A stretch of 64,000 bases of DNA, taken from contig JAITSV010000006.1 in NCBI GenBank assembly GCA_031287575.1, forward strand, positions 1 through 64,000. Reading direction: 5' to 3'. Below are positions 44,111 to 52,702 of the stretch, piece after piece. A model generated the notes under the pieces. The model had not been told where the DNA came from. It did not search any database and worked only from the letters and a program-made list of their open reading frames with translations. The translations under genes and the position numbers were made by a program. This DNA is from Desulfovibrio sp. (GTDB taxonomy: Bacteria > Desulfobacterota > Desulfovibrionia > Desulfovibrionales > Desulfovibrionaceae). How positions within the stretch are numbered: position 1 is the first letter of the stretch; each line of letters opens with the position of its first letter.

Positions 44111-44173
44111 GCGAATTGCTCCTTGGAATGCGGCTCAGGGCCGCTTTGTGGCTAGAAATCGCAAAGCCCGATT

Positions 44174-44202
44174 CTTTTACGTGCCCATTACAGAAATGTC
44201 AA
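44174..44202 (-). promoter_or_regulatory. Promoter of the TPR-iorA-iorB-activator operon
   Basis: Perfect TTGACA and TAAAAG with a 17-bp spacer on the minus strand, about 65 nt ahead of the TPR gene. No TGGCAC-N5-TTGC sigma-54 box was seen in this spacer. Confidence 0.55.
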
Positions 44203-44462
44203 AAGGATTCCGGACGGAAGCCGGTTTCTCGCGGCCCGTCTGGGCTTGCGGGTTTTGACAAGGCCCTTCGCCGCCCGCGCGCGGGGCGCGGTATGCCGCG
44301 CGCAAATCATGCAAGACGGCTTGCGCGATGCGCAAGGGGGCCAGACCACCTCGGAGCCGCCGTCACGCAACAGACTCCCCAGCCGCCCACGCCGTGCCCA
44401 CCCGCCCCCACGCCGCACTCCTTGCTCCCATGCACGCCCCAGCACATCCGGAGGGCATACTG

Positions 44463-44491
44463 TTGCGTTGCCGGGGGGCTACGGCTATAGC
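44463..44491 (+). promoter_or_regulatory. Promoter of proA
   Basis: TTGCGT, 17-bp spacer, TATAGC, about 63 nt before the proA start. Same architecture as the promoters at 31222 and 49090. Confidence 0.45.
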
Positions 44492-44553
44492 AATGTTTCG
44501 CAACCTTCACGTCGTTCCGCCACCACACGGAACGCCAGAGCGCCGGAGCCGCC

Positions 44554-45867
44554 ATGAGCACGCAGAACACTTCCTTAGCCCCGGACACGACACAGGACAT
44601 CGCCACGGGCGACATCGTCCGGCTGGTCGAATCCATGGGCCAGCGCGCCAAGGCAGCCGCCCGCAAGCTGGCCGCGGCAGCCCCCGCCGCCAAGATCGAC
44701 GCCCTGCTCCGCCTGGCCGGGCTGCTGGAATCGCGCGAGGCCGACATCCTGGCCGCCAACGCGCGCGACCTGGCCGCCGCCGAGGCGGCGGGCATGGACG
44801 CCCCGCGCATGGACCGCCTGCGCCTTACCCCGCGCATCATGGCCGAAATGGCCGCCGCCTGCCGCCACGTGGCGGGCCTGCCCGACCCGGTGGGCGCGGT
44901 GGAAACCCAGTGGCAGCGCCCCAACGGCCTGCTGGTGGGTCGCATGCGCATTCCCCTCGGCGTCATCGCCATCATCTACGAATCGCGCCCCAACGTGACC
45001 ATCGACTCCGCCATCCTGTGCCTGAAGGCGGGCAACGCGGTGATCCTGCGCGGCGGGTCGGAGGCCATCCACTCCAACCTGGCCCTGGCCGGGCTGATCG
45101 CGGAAGCCATGTCCGCCTCGGGCCTGCCCGGTGATGCGGTGCAGGTGGTCTCGCGCACCGACCGGGCCGCCGTGGGCGCCCTGTGCGCGCTGGAGCAGTA
45201 CATCGACGTGATCATCCCGCGCGGGGGCGAAACGCTGATCCGCGCCGTGGTGCAGCAGGCCACCATGCCCGTGCTGAAGCACTACAAGGGCGTGTGTCAC
45301 GCCTATGTGGACGCGGGCGCGGACCTGGACCAGGCCGTGGAGATCGTCTTCAACGGCAAGGTGCAGCGCCCCGGCGTGTGCAACGCGCTGGAATGCCTGC
45401 TGGTGCACAGGGACGAGGCCGCCGCCCTGCTGCCCGCCGTGGCCGCCCGGCTGGCCCCGGCCGGAGTGACCTTCCGCGCGTGCCCGGCCTCGCTGCCCCT
45501 GCTGGGCGATGCCGCCACCGCCGCCACGCCGGATGACTACGGCATGGAATTCCACGACCTGATCCTGGCCGTGCGCGTGGTGGGCGACATGGACAAGGCG
45601 CTGGCCCACATCGCCGCGCACGGGTCCAACCACACCGAAATCATCTGCACCCGCGACCACGCCCGGGCCATGCGCTTCCTGCGCGAGGCCGACGCATCCA
45701 TGGTGGCGGTGAACGCCTCCACCCGCTTCAATGACGGCGGGCAACTGGGCCTTGGCGCCGAGATCGGCATCAGCACGTCCAAGCTGCATTCCTACGGCCC
45801 CATGGGCGTCCAGGAACTGACCACCACCAAGTTCGTGGTGTTCGGCGCGGGCCAGATTCGGGAATGA
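44554..45867 (+). CDS. proA: Gamma-glutamyl phosphate reductase
   Basis: 437 aa. Reduces glutamyl 5-phosphate to the semialdehyde in proline synthesis. PLGVIAIIYESRPNVTIDSA, LKAGNAVILRGGSEA, IPRGGETLIRAVVQQATMPVLKHYKGVCHAYVD and the catalytic Cys segment KVQRPGVCNALECLLVH are all diagnostic. Length is normal. CCGGAG precedes the ATG at 44554. proB is not in the window. Confidence 0.97.
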   Translation: MSTQNTSLAPDTTQDIATGDIVRLVESMGQRAKAAARKLAAAAPAAKIDALLRLAGLLESREADILAANARDLAAAEAAGMDAPRMDRLRLTPRIMAEMAAACRHVAGLPDPVGAVETQWQRPNGLLVGRMRIPLGVIAIIYESRPNVTIDSAILCLKAGNAVILRGGSEAIHSNLALAGLIAEAMSASGLPGDAVQVVSRTDRAAVGALCALEQYIDVIIPRGGETLIRAVVQQATMPVLKHYKGVCHAYVDAGADLDQAVEIVFNGKVQRPGVCNALECLLVHRDEAAALLPAVAARLAPAGVTFRACPASLPLLGDAATAATPDDYGMEFHDLILAVRVVGDMDKALAHIAAHGSNHTEIICTRDHARAMRFLREADASMVAVNASTRFNDGGQLGLGAEIGISTSKLHSYGPMGVQELTTTKFVVFGAGQIRE

Positions 45868-46023
45868 TGGCAATGCGGGAATAGCGGAAATACGATCCGG
45901 CGCGGCGGCACCCAGCGGGCCGCAACGCCGGTATCGCCCGCGCGGTCCGCAAGCACTTGCTGCCCGGACCGTCGCGGTACGCATCACGGAACGAGAACGA
46001 ACCACGGGGACGGCGAAAGGTTC

Positions 46024-46905
46024 ATGCGGCGCATCGGCATACTCGGCGGCAGTTTCAACCCGGTGCATGCGGGGCATCTGCGCCTGGCCATCGAAGTGGC
46101 CGAGGCGCTGCGGCCCGACCGCATCGACCTCGTGCCCTGCGCCATCCCCCCCCACAAGGAAGGGCACGACCTTTTGCCCTTCGGCCTGCGCCTGTCCCTG
46201 CTGCACGCCGCCGTGCGCCCCTTTGCCGGGCTGGCGGTAAACGCCCTGGAAGGCGGGCGCAGCGGCCCCTCGTACACCTGGGACACCCTGCACGCCTACC
46301 GCGCCGCCGAACCGGACGCCGCACCGTTCTTCATCCTGGGTGGCGAGGACTTCGAGATGCTGCCCCACTGGCACCGTGGGGTGGAATTGCCGCGCATTGC
46401 CGACTTCGTGGTGGTACCCCGCGCGGGCAGCGGGCCGGAAGCCTTCCGCGCCGCCCTGGCTGCCCACTGGCCCGACGCCGTCCCGCTTGCGCCACATCCG
46501 GCCCGTCAGGCACAGCCGGGCAGTCAGGCACAGCCGGGCAGTCAGGCACATCCGGGCAGGCAGGCACATCCGAAGCATCCACAGGACACGCCGGGCATGG
46601 AACGTCACCTGCTGCGCGGCGGCCCTTACGGCAACACCACCCTGACCTTCCTGCCCCTGCCCCGGCTGGACATCAGCGCGTCCCTGCTGCGCGGCAAATG
46701 GCTGCGCGGCGCGGACATCCGCCTGCTGGTGCCCGACGACGTGGACAGCCTGCTGCGCGCCCAGGCCGACGAGGTGCGCCGCTGCTGGGCTCATTCCCGC
46801 GCAGTTCCCCCCGCCGGTCCCGTGCCACACGGCTCGAATCCTCATTGTTCCGCTGCACGCTGTTCCGGCCCGCACGGTTCCGACAAGGACACCCCATGCG
46901 AATGA
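46024..46905 (+). CDS. nadD: Nicotinate-nucleotide adenylyltransferase
   Basis: 293 aa, longer than the usual 190-220. RIGILGGSFNPVHAGHLRLA carries the nucleotidyltransferase HxGH motif; PCAIPPHKEG and the C-terminal LDISASLLRGKWLRGADIRLLVPDDV match NadD. The extra length comes from an insertion (about 160-195) encoded by four 18-nt tandem repeats (Gln-Ala-Gln/His-Pro-Gly-Ser/Arg units) and from a Ser/His/Pro-rich tail of about 35 residues. Makes deamido-NAD for NAD synthesis. Its 3' end overlaps the next gene by 10 nt. Confidence 0.92.
   Translation: MRRIGILGGSFNPVHAGHLRLAIEVAEALRPDRIDLVPCAIPPHKEGHDLLPFGLRLSLLHAAVRPFAGLAVNALEGGRSGPSYTWDTLHAYRAAEPDAAPFFILGGEDFEMLPHWHRGVELPRIADFVVVPRAGSGPEAFRAALAAHWPDAVPLAPHPARQAQPGSQAQPGSQAHPGRQAHPKHPQDTPGMERHLLRGGPYGNTTLTFLPLPRLDISASLLRGKWLRGADIRLLVPDDVDSLLRAQADEVRRCWAHSRAVPPAGPVPHGSNPHCSAARCSGPHGSDKDTPCE
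46505..46576 (+). repeat. Four 18-nt tandem repeats within nadD
   Basis: Copies at 46505, 46523, 46541 and 46559 of GTCAGGCACAGCCGGGCA with few changes (the last most diverged). The unit is a multiple of 3, so copy number can change without frameshift. Confidence 0.85.
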
Positions 46906-47711
46906 CCGCCCCCAAAGCCGTGCGCGACAACATCGCACGGTCCCGTGCCTATCTGGCCCGCGGCTATCTGACCCGCGCCCTGGAGGCCATGGAAAAGGCC
47001 CTGAGGGCGTACGAGGGCACCCTGCTGATCGGGCAGGCGCGCTTTGAGACGGAAGTGCACATCCACGAATTCGTCAATGATCTCAATAGAAACCACACCA
47101 TCCGCAAGTTCTTCGAAACGCGCAAGGTCCTTTCCGGGCCGTACGTGGCCTACGCGCCCGGCGACGAACTGCCCCTGGCCGAACGGCTGGAATCCATCCG
47201 GCACGCCATGCTGGAGGAGGAACGCGCCCGCGCGGCCGAGCAGGCCCAAAAGGTGCTGATGCGCAAGATGGAACTGACCGGCAACGGCCAGGCCAGGCTG
47301 GACGCGGGCGACCTGCCGCGCGGGCGGGCCCTGTTGCGCCGCGTTGCCGACGAATGGGGCCACGAGCCGGGGGTGCTCAGCGACATCGGGCAGCGCTTCC
47401 TGCGGGCCCGGTTGTTCTACGAGGCGGCGGAACTGTTCGAAACGGCGCTGGATTCCTTTCCCGGCGAGGCTCCGGCTTACTCCGGCGCGGTGGCCGCGTA
47501 CATGGAACTGCGCGAATTCCAGCGGGCGGAAACCATCTATCTGCGCGCGTTGCGCCAGTTCGGGTCGCACCCGCGCACCATGCTGAACCTGGCCAAGCTG
47601 TACATGGAATGGCGCAAGCGCGACAAGGCCTACGAATACGCCAACCGCGCGGCCCAGGCCGACCCTTCGCTGACCGAGGCGCGGGAACTGCTGTCGCGCC
47701 TCATCCGCTGA
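46896..47711 (+). CDS. Tetratricopeptide repeat protein
   Basis: 271 aa, cytoplasmic. Helical repeats run through the protein: ARSRAYLARGYLTRALEAMEKALRAYEG near the N-terminus, and DIGQRFLRARLFYEAAELFETALDSFP, AAYMELREFQRAETIYLRALRQFG and LAKLYMEWRKRDKAYEYANRAAQADP at the C-terminus, with a charged coiled segment in the middle. AAGGACA precedes the ATG at 46896; an ATG at 46902 forming ATGA with the nadD stop is the alternative. Function unknown; probably a scaffold. Confidence 0.8.
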   Translation: MRMTAPKAVRDNIARSRAYLARGYLTRALEAMEKALRAYEGTLLIGQARFETEVHIHEFVNDLNRNHTIRKFFETRKVLSGPYVAYAPGDELPLAERLESIRHAMLEEERARAAEQAQKVLMRKMELTGNGQARLDAGDLPRGRALLRRVADEWGHEPGVLSDIGQRFLRARLFYEAAELFETALDSFPGEAPAYSGAVAAYMELREFQRAETIYLRALRQFGSHPRTMLNLAKLYMEWRKRDKAYEYANRAAQADPSLTEARELLSRLIR

Positions 47712-47786
47712 CGGAAGCGCGCCCACGTTGTACCGCCTGACGCGCCGGGGGAGGCGCGAAAGCAGTTGTCCTGCCTGACGCGCCGA

Positions 47787-47823
47787 CGAAAAAAGGCGGG
47801 CGGCGCAACACGCCAGCCCGCCG
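47787..47823 (-). terminator. Terminator of the GT9 gene
   Basis: GGCGGGC-GGCG against CGCC-A-GCCCGCC, followed on the minus strand by TTTTTTCG. Lies between convergent TPR and GT9 genes. Confidence 0.75.
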
Positions 47824-47916
47824 TCTCTTCATCCCTCATATACCGCCAGCCCCCCTCGCAGGCTCCGCGCACCGTCCCGAGCGCCGCCGCCGAACCCAAC
47901 GCCATCGGTCCTGGCC

Positions 47917-49062
47917 TCAGGAGGACTTCGTTTCCGCGCCCGCCTCGGCCAGCCCTCTGCCCATCACCCGCCGCACGGCAGCAAACACCGCATCGGGCGC
48001 GATTCCCGTCATGCAACGCCCGGAATGGGCACAGCGCCTGCCGCCATGCAGCGAACAGGGGCGGCAGGCATCGCCGGTTTCCAGCACCACGTCGCGCGGG
48101 CCTTCCGGATAAAAGCCCCATTCGCGGGTGGTGGGGCCGAACAGTGCCACCACGGGGGTGCCCACCCCGGCAGCCAGATGCATGGGGCCGGAATCGCCGG
48201 TCACCAGTACATCGGCGGCGGCCAGCAGCGCGCAGGTTTCGCGCAGATCCGTGCGGTCGGTGAAATCCGCCGCCAGACCGCCTGCCAATCGGACCTGCTC
48301 CACAAGCCCGGAGAGCGGCGCGGGCTCGCCGCCCTCAGCCCCCCCCCTTTCGCCGGACCGGCCCACCACGAACCAGGTATGGCCGGCGACGGAAAGCCGC
48401 CCGGCCAGATCCCGCCAGGCATCCGCCAGCCAGGCCTTGTCCGGGTGGGTGGAATAGGGATGCAGGGCCACCAGCGGGCGCGCCGAAGCGGAGGCCTCGC
48501 CCGGCACCCCATCCGCCCCCCCCATCGGCAGCAATCCGGACTCGCGCAGCAAGGTCAGGCCACGCTCGCGCTCCGTCTCGTCCAGCAGGATGCGTGGCAG
48601 CAGCGCGGAACGCGGCGGCGGCGCATCCTCCACGGCCAGGGTGTAGCGTTGCGTCACGTTGCAGTCGCGCAGCCGGTCACGGAACAACCGCCCGCCGGAC
48701 CGCAGGAACAGCCGCCGTTCCAGCGAAAACTTGGGGTAGCGGCGCACCGGGCCGGGCCACAGCAGGCCCAGCAGCCGCGACCGCAGGGTGCCGTGCAGAT
48801 CCAGCAGGCCCGCGCCGGGCAGCGCGGCCGCAAGGCGCCGCGCCAGGCCGGGCAGTGCGGCGGGACGCAGTTCGCGCGGGTCCACCGTGACTACCCGGTC
48901 CACGGCCGGGTGGTTGCGGAACACCGGAGCCCACTGCGGCCGGGTCAGCACCGTGAAGCGCCAGCCACGGGTACGGTGCAGCCACAGCAGCACGCCCGTG
49001 GCCAGCACCACGTCGCCCAGCGCGCTCAGGCGCACCACCAGCCATGTCTCGGGCAGGGCCAT
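47917..49062 (-). CDS. Glycosyltransferase family 9 protein (heptosyltransferase-like)
   Basis: 381 aa. WLVVRLSALGDVVLATGVLLWLHR is the GT9 N-terminus, GLLDLHGTLRSRLL follows, and the C-terminal domain has LVALHPYSTHPDKAWLADAWRDLAGRL and VTGDSGPMHLAAGVGTPVVALFGPTTREWGFYP, the sugar-nucleotide site. This matches WaaF/WaaC/RfaQ-type LPS core heptosyltransferases; the exact acceptor is not clear. GGAGAACGG precedes the ATG at 49062. An extra Cys-rich segment (CRPCSLHGGRRCAHSGRCM) near the end is common in such enzymes. Confidence 0.88.
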   Translation of the reverse strand: MALPETWLVVRLSALGDVVLATGVLLWLHRTRGWRFTVLTRPQWAPVFRNHPAVDRVVTVDPRELRPAALPGLARRLAAALPGAGLLDLHGTLRSRLLGLLWPGPVRRYPKFSLERRLFLRSGGRLFRDRLRDCNVTQRYTLAVEDAPPPRSALLPRILLDETERERGLTLLRESGLLPMGGADGVPGEASASARPLVALHPYSTHPDKAWLADAWRDLAGRLSVAGHTWFVVGRSGERGGAEGGEPAPLSGLVEQVRLAGGLAADFTDRTDLRETCALLAAADVLVTGDSGPMHLAAGVGTPVVALFGPTTREWGFYPEGPRDVVLETGDACRPCSLHGGRRCAHSGRCMTGIAPDAVFAAVRRVMGRGLAEAGAETKSS

Positions 49063-49089
49063 CCGTTCTCCACCGGGCATCCGGCGCGG

Positions 49090-49118
49090 TTGCACGATCG
49101 CTGAACCGTGGCTATAGC
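49090..49118 (+). promoter_or_regulatory. Candidate promoter of the PAS kinase gene
   Basis: TTGCAC, 17-bp spacer, TATAGC, on the plus strand in the divergent spacer, about 300 nt ahead of the kinase start. The long leader that follows holds a CTTCCGG/CCGGGAAG hairpin near 49195-49215 and no gene. Confidence 0.4.
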
Positions 49119-49411
49119 ACTCACCGCGGCAAGCAGGAGCGCAGCCGCCATTTCCTTCGTGTCCTGTTTCAGGTATTAGCGGGGGTTGCGTCACCCTTCC
49201 GGCAAAACCGGGAAGCAGATGCGGCACAGCACTACCAGCAGCGGCGCGGAAAGAAAAGCGCCGCGTTCCGCCGCCTGCCGCACTCCGGGCGCCCCTTGCC
49301 GACGATGGCGCGCCATGGCGCCTTTATCACGGCACTCTGCGTTGCGTAGTGCTAGATTGTGGCCCATTCCGCAGCACGGCCAGACACCCACGGGCACCCC
49401 CCAGGCACCCA

Positions 49412-52138
49412 ATGAACGGCATCCACCCTCACGCCCTTTCCTCGCTGCTGCGCAGCCCGCCCGTGCGGCGGCTGTGGCTGTTGCTGATACTGGCATGCGG
49501 AGTGTTCACCCTGTTCCTGCTACACGCAGTGCACACCTTCTGGGAAACGGCGGAAACATACCGCCGCAGCCACCTGCGCGAAATGGTGCTGCTGGCCCGC
49601 AACCAGGTGCAGCCGGTGCTGGAGGAACTGGCCGCCGGTGCCTACGGCCGCGACCATGCCCTGGTGCTGGTGCGCGAGCGGGTGCGCACCATGATCTTCA
49701 ACGATACCCGCGGCCCCAACTACATCTTCATGAGCGGCTACGACGGCACCGTGCTGGTCCAGCCCTACGAGCGGCAGATGGAAGGCCGCAGCGGCCTCGA
49801 CCTGCGCGACGCGGACGGGGTGGCCATCATCGCCGAACTCATCGAGACCGCGCAGGCGAACCCCGACGGCGGCTACTTTTCGTACCGCTACACGCCGCCT
49901 GGCGGCAGCGCTCCGGAAGAAAAGCTGTCGTTCGTGCTGCCCATCCCCGAACTGGCCTGCTACATCGGCACCGGTTCGTACCTTGGTGACGTGCACGCGG
50001 GGGAACGCCGCTACATCCTGGCCACGGCGACCCTGGCCGTTACCGTGTTCATGCTGCTGGGGCTCACCTTCGTCACCGCGCTGGGCGCCCTTGCCCGGCG
50101 CGGCGCGGAACTGGAACGCGAGGTGGAGGAACGCAAGGCCACCGAACAGAGGCTGGCGGCGGCGGAACTGAAGTACCGGTCCATCTTCCAGAACGCGCAG
50201 GAAGGCATCGCGGTCATCCAGGACGGACTGCTGCGCTTCGTCAACCCGCGCATCGGCGAGATACTGCGCCGCCCCGTGCAGGAACTGGTGGGCACCCCGT
50301 TCACCGACCACCTGCACCCCGCCGACCGCCCCGTGGCCAGGGACAGGTACATGCGCCGCCTGAGCGGCGAACCGCTGGGCACGTACCCCCCGGTACGCAT
50401 CTGCGTGCCCGAGGGCGAACGCTGGGTGTTCGGCACCGGGGTGCTGCTGGAATGGGATGGCCGTCCGGCGGTGCTGGTGATGCTGACCGACATCACCGAC
50501 CTGAAGGAGGCCGAACAGGCCCTGCACGCGCGCGAGCAACAGTTCCGCGCGGTGCTCACCCAGGCGCCCTTCGCCATGGCCCTGCTGCACCCGGACGGCA
50601 CCCTGCGCGAGGCCAATGCCGAATGGCTGGCCCTGCACGGTCTTGCCGAAACCACGGGCAATCCCTCCATGTATATCCTGGACCAGGACCGCTACGTGCT
50701 GCACGCGGGGCTGCACGGCCTTGCCCGGGCCGCCCTTGCGGGCGAGGCCATCGTCACGGAACCGCTGGAATTTCCGCCCGACGCCACGCCCGACGGCCAG
50801 ACCCGCTGGATGGCCCTGCGCCTGTATCCCGTGGCCGGTGCGCCGGGCAGGCCCGATGCCGTGGCCTTCATCCTGCACGACCTGACGGTGCTCATGGAAT
50901 CGGAACGCGAGCGCCAGGCCCTGCTGGCCGACCTTTCGCGCGCCAACCGCGCCCTGTCCCGCGCCCAGCGCCACCTGAAGGGAGTGCTGGACGCCATGCC
51001 CTCGGCCATCGTGGTGGCCGACGCCGCCGACAGGGTGGTGCTGTGGAACCCGGCGGCGGAGCGGCGCTTCGGCGTCGCGGCCTCGTCCGCCCATGGCCGC
51101 CCGCTGGCGGAAATCGCCCCGGAACTGGCCCGCCATCTGCCCCGGCTGCACGCGGCCCGGCGCGGCGGCATGGCCACGTCGCCGGAACGGGTGGTCACCC
51201 CCATGGAGCTTCCGGCGGGCACCCTGCCCGGCACCCTGCCCGGCGCATCCCGCCGGGTGGAGGACGTCACCGCCATTCCGCTGGAAACCGGCGAGGAGAT
51301 GTGGGGCATCCTGCGCCTGGACGACGTGAGCGAACGCGCCGCCATGGAAGACCTGATGGTGCAGGCGGAAAAGATGGCCTCGGTCGGCGGGCTTGCGGCG
51401 GGCATGGCCCACGAGATCAACAACCCGCTGGGTGGCATCCTGCAAGGGGTGCAGAACCTGCGCCGCCGCCTGCTCGAAGATCTGCCCGCCAACCGCGCGG
51501 CGGCGGAACGGCAGGGCGTGGATTTCGGCCGCGTCACCGCCTACGCGGAAGAGCGCCGCATCGGCGGGCTGCTGGACGGCATCCGCGAATCGGGCGAACG
51601 CGCGGCGCGCATCGTGGCCAACATGCTCACCTTCAGCCGCCGCAGCGACCCTTCGCGCGGGCCGGTGCAGATCAACGACCTACTGGAACGCACCCTTGAA
51701 CTGGCGGTCACCGATTACAGCCTGGCCCGCAACTACGACTTCAAGCGCATTGCCGTGGTGCGCCGCTACGCCCCGCAGTTGCCGCCGGTGCGCTGTTCCG
51801 CCAGCGAGATGGAACAGGTGTTCCTGAACCTGTTCAAGAACGCGGCCCAGGCGCTGTCGCTGCGCGATGACGGGCCGCCGCCGGTGCTGACCCTGACCAC
51901 GGCGGCGGAGACGGCGCACCTGCGCATCGAGGTGGCCGACAACGGCCCCGGCATGTCGCCGGAACTGCGCCGCCGGGCCTTCGAGCCGTTCTTCACCACG
52001 CGCGAGGCAGGCGCGGGCACCGGCCTTGGCCTGTCCGTGGCCTACTTCATCGTGGTCACCAACCACAAGGGCACCATCACCATCGAGGAAGCGCCGGAAG
52101 GCGGCGCGGTGGTCGTGGTGCGCCTGCCCCTGGCCTGA
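49412..52138 (+). CDS. Sensor histidine kinase with Cache and PAS domains
   Basis: 908 aa, inner membrane. A membrane helix (about 20-42) and a second near 207-230 enclose a periplasmic single Cache domain (YIFMSGYDGTVLVQPYERQMEG, GGYFSYRYTPPGG, CYIGTGSYLGDV). Three PAS-like regions follow (about 265-385, 390-510, 525-650). The HisKA box reads MAHEINNPLGGILQGVQNLRRRL and the ATPase has N-box FLNLFKNAAQALS, GPGMSPEL, FFTTREAGAGTGLGLSVAY. No receiver domain and no adjacent response regulator, so the partner is elsewhere. No clear ribosome binding site at 49412. Confidence 0.92.
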   Translation: MNGIHPHALSSLLRSPPVRRLWLLLILACGVFTLFLLHAVHTFWETAETYRRSHLREMVLLARNQVQPVLEELAAGAYGRDHALVLVRERVRTMIFNDTRGPNYIFMSGYDGTVLVQPYERQMEGRSGLDLRDADGVAIIAELIETAQANPDGGYFSYRYTPPGGSAPEEKLSFVLPIPELACYIGTGSYLGDVHAGERRYILATATLAVTVFMLLGLTFVTALGALARRGAELEREVEERKATEQRLAAAELKYRSIFQNAQEGIAVIQDGLLRFVNPRIGEILRRPVQELVGTPFTDHLHPADRPVARDRYMRRLSGEPLGTYPPVRICVPEGERWVFGTGVLLEWDGRPAVLVMLTDITDLKEAEQALHAREQQFRAVLTQAPFAMALLHPDGTLREANAEWLALHGLAETTGNPSMYILDQDRYVLHAGLHGLARAALAGEAIVTEPLEFPPDATPDGQTRWMALRLYPVAGAPGRPDAVAFILHDLTVLMESERERQALLADLSRANRALSRAQRHLKGVLDAMPSAIVVADAADRVVLWNPAAERRFGVAASSAHGRPLAEIAPELARHLPRLHAARRGGMATSPERVVTPMELPAGTLPGTLPGASRRVEDVTAIPLETGEEMWGILRLDDVSERAAMEDLMVQAEKMASVGGLAAGMAHEINNPLGGILQGVQNLRRRLLEDLPANRAAAERQGVDFGRVTAYAEERRIGGLLDGIRESGERAARIVANMLTFSRRSDPSRGPVQINDLLERTLELAVTDYSLARNYDFKRIAVVRRYAPQLPPVRCSASEMEQVFLNLFKNAAQALSLRDDGPPPVLTLTTAAETAHLRIEVADNGPGMSPELRRRAFEPFFTTREAGAGTGLGLSVAYFIVVTNHKGTITIEEAPEGGAVVVVRLPLA

Positions 52139-52702
52139 TGCCATCCCGTACGGCCCCCTGCGGTATCGCCCCTGCCCCGCTCGTGCCCCGACCTGACCTT
52201 GTCCTGCTCCTGACCTGACCCGGCGCCAGCACGGCGCGCCGTACCCGCCCGCCCAGTTGCTCCCCTGTTGCTCCCCTGTTGCCCAGTCGGTCGCCCGGCC
52301 GGTCGCCCGGCCCTCCCCCCGCGTCCTTGCCTCCCTTGCCTCCCTCGCCTCCCCCCCCACCGCACCACATGTGGGCCCGGTCCGCGCCGGGGCTTCTGCA
52401 AATCGTCACGTGTCCGTCACCGCCGTCACCGGCATCTTCATGCTAACTACCCGCAGAGAGACGAACCCGGCGCCGCACGGCGTCACGCAACCGTCACCAC
52501 GCCTTCACGGGTGAAGGGGCAACGGACGACACACTCACCGGTCCGAGCCCGGTTGCGGTTTTCACGCCGCCATGCAGCCTGCCGCCGCATGACCGGCAAC
52601 GCGCTGCGGACAGGGCCGGACCCCTGGCGCGGCGCAACGCTCATTCCGCACCATGTCAGGCACGTATCCGGCACCGTGCCCGTCACGTATCCGGGGGGAT
52701 AC
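52139..52702. other. Gene-less spacer with several short tandem repeats
   Basis: Contains GTTGCTCCCCT repeated near 52257-52285, GGTCGCCCGGCC twice near 52288-52312 and three CTTGCCTCC-like units near 52325-52350. The downstream reading frame is open through much of it, but residues are Pro/Arg/His-rich and I place the gene start after it. No convincing promoter was found. Confidence 0.5.

Noticed and set aside
44575..46938. 787-codon minus-strand frame opposite proA and nadD
   Set aside because: Both plus-strand genes are unmistakable; the antisense residues are low-complexity.
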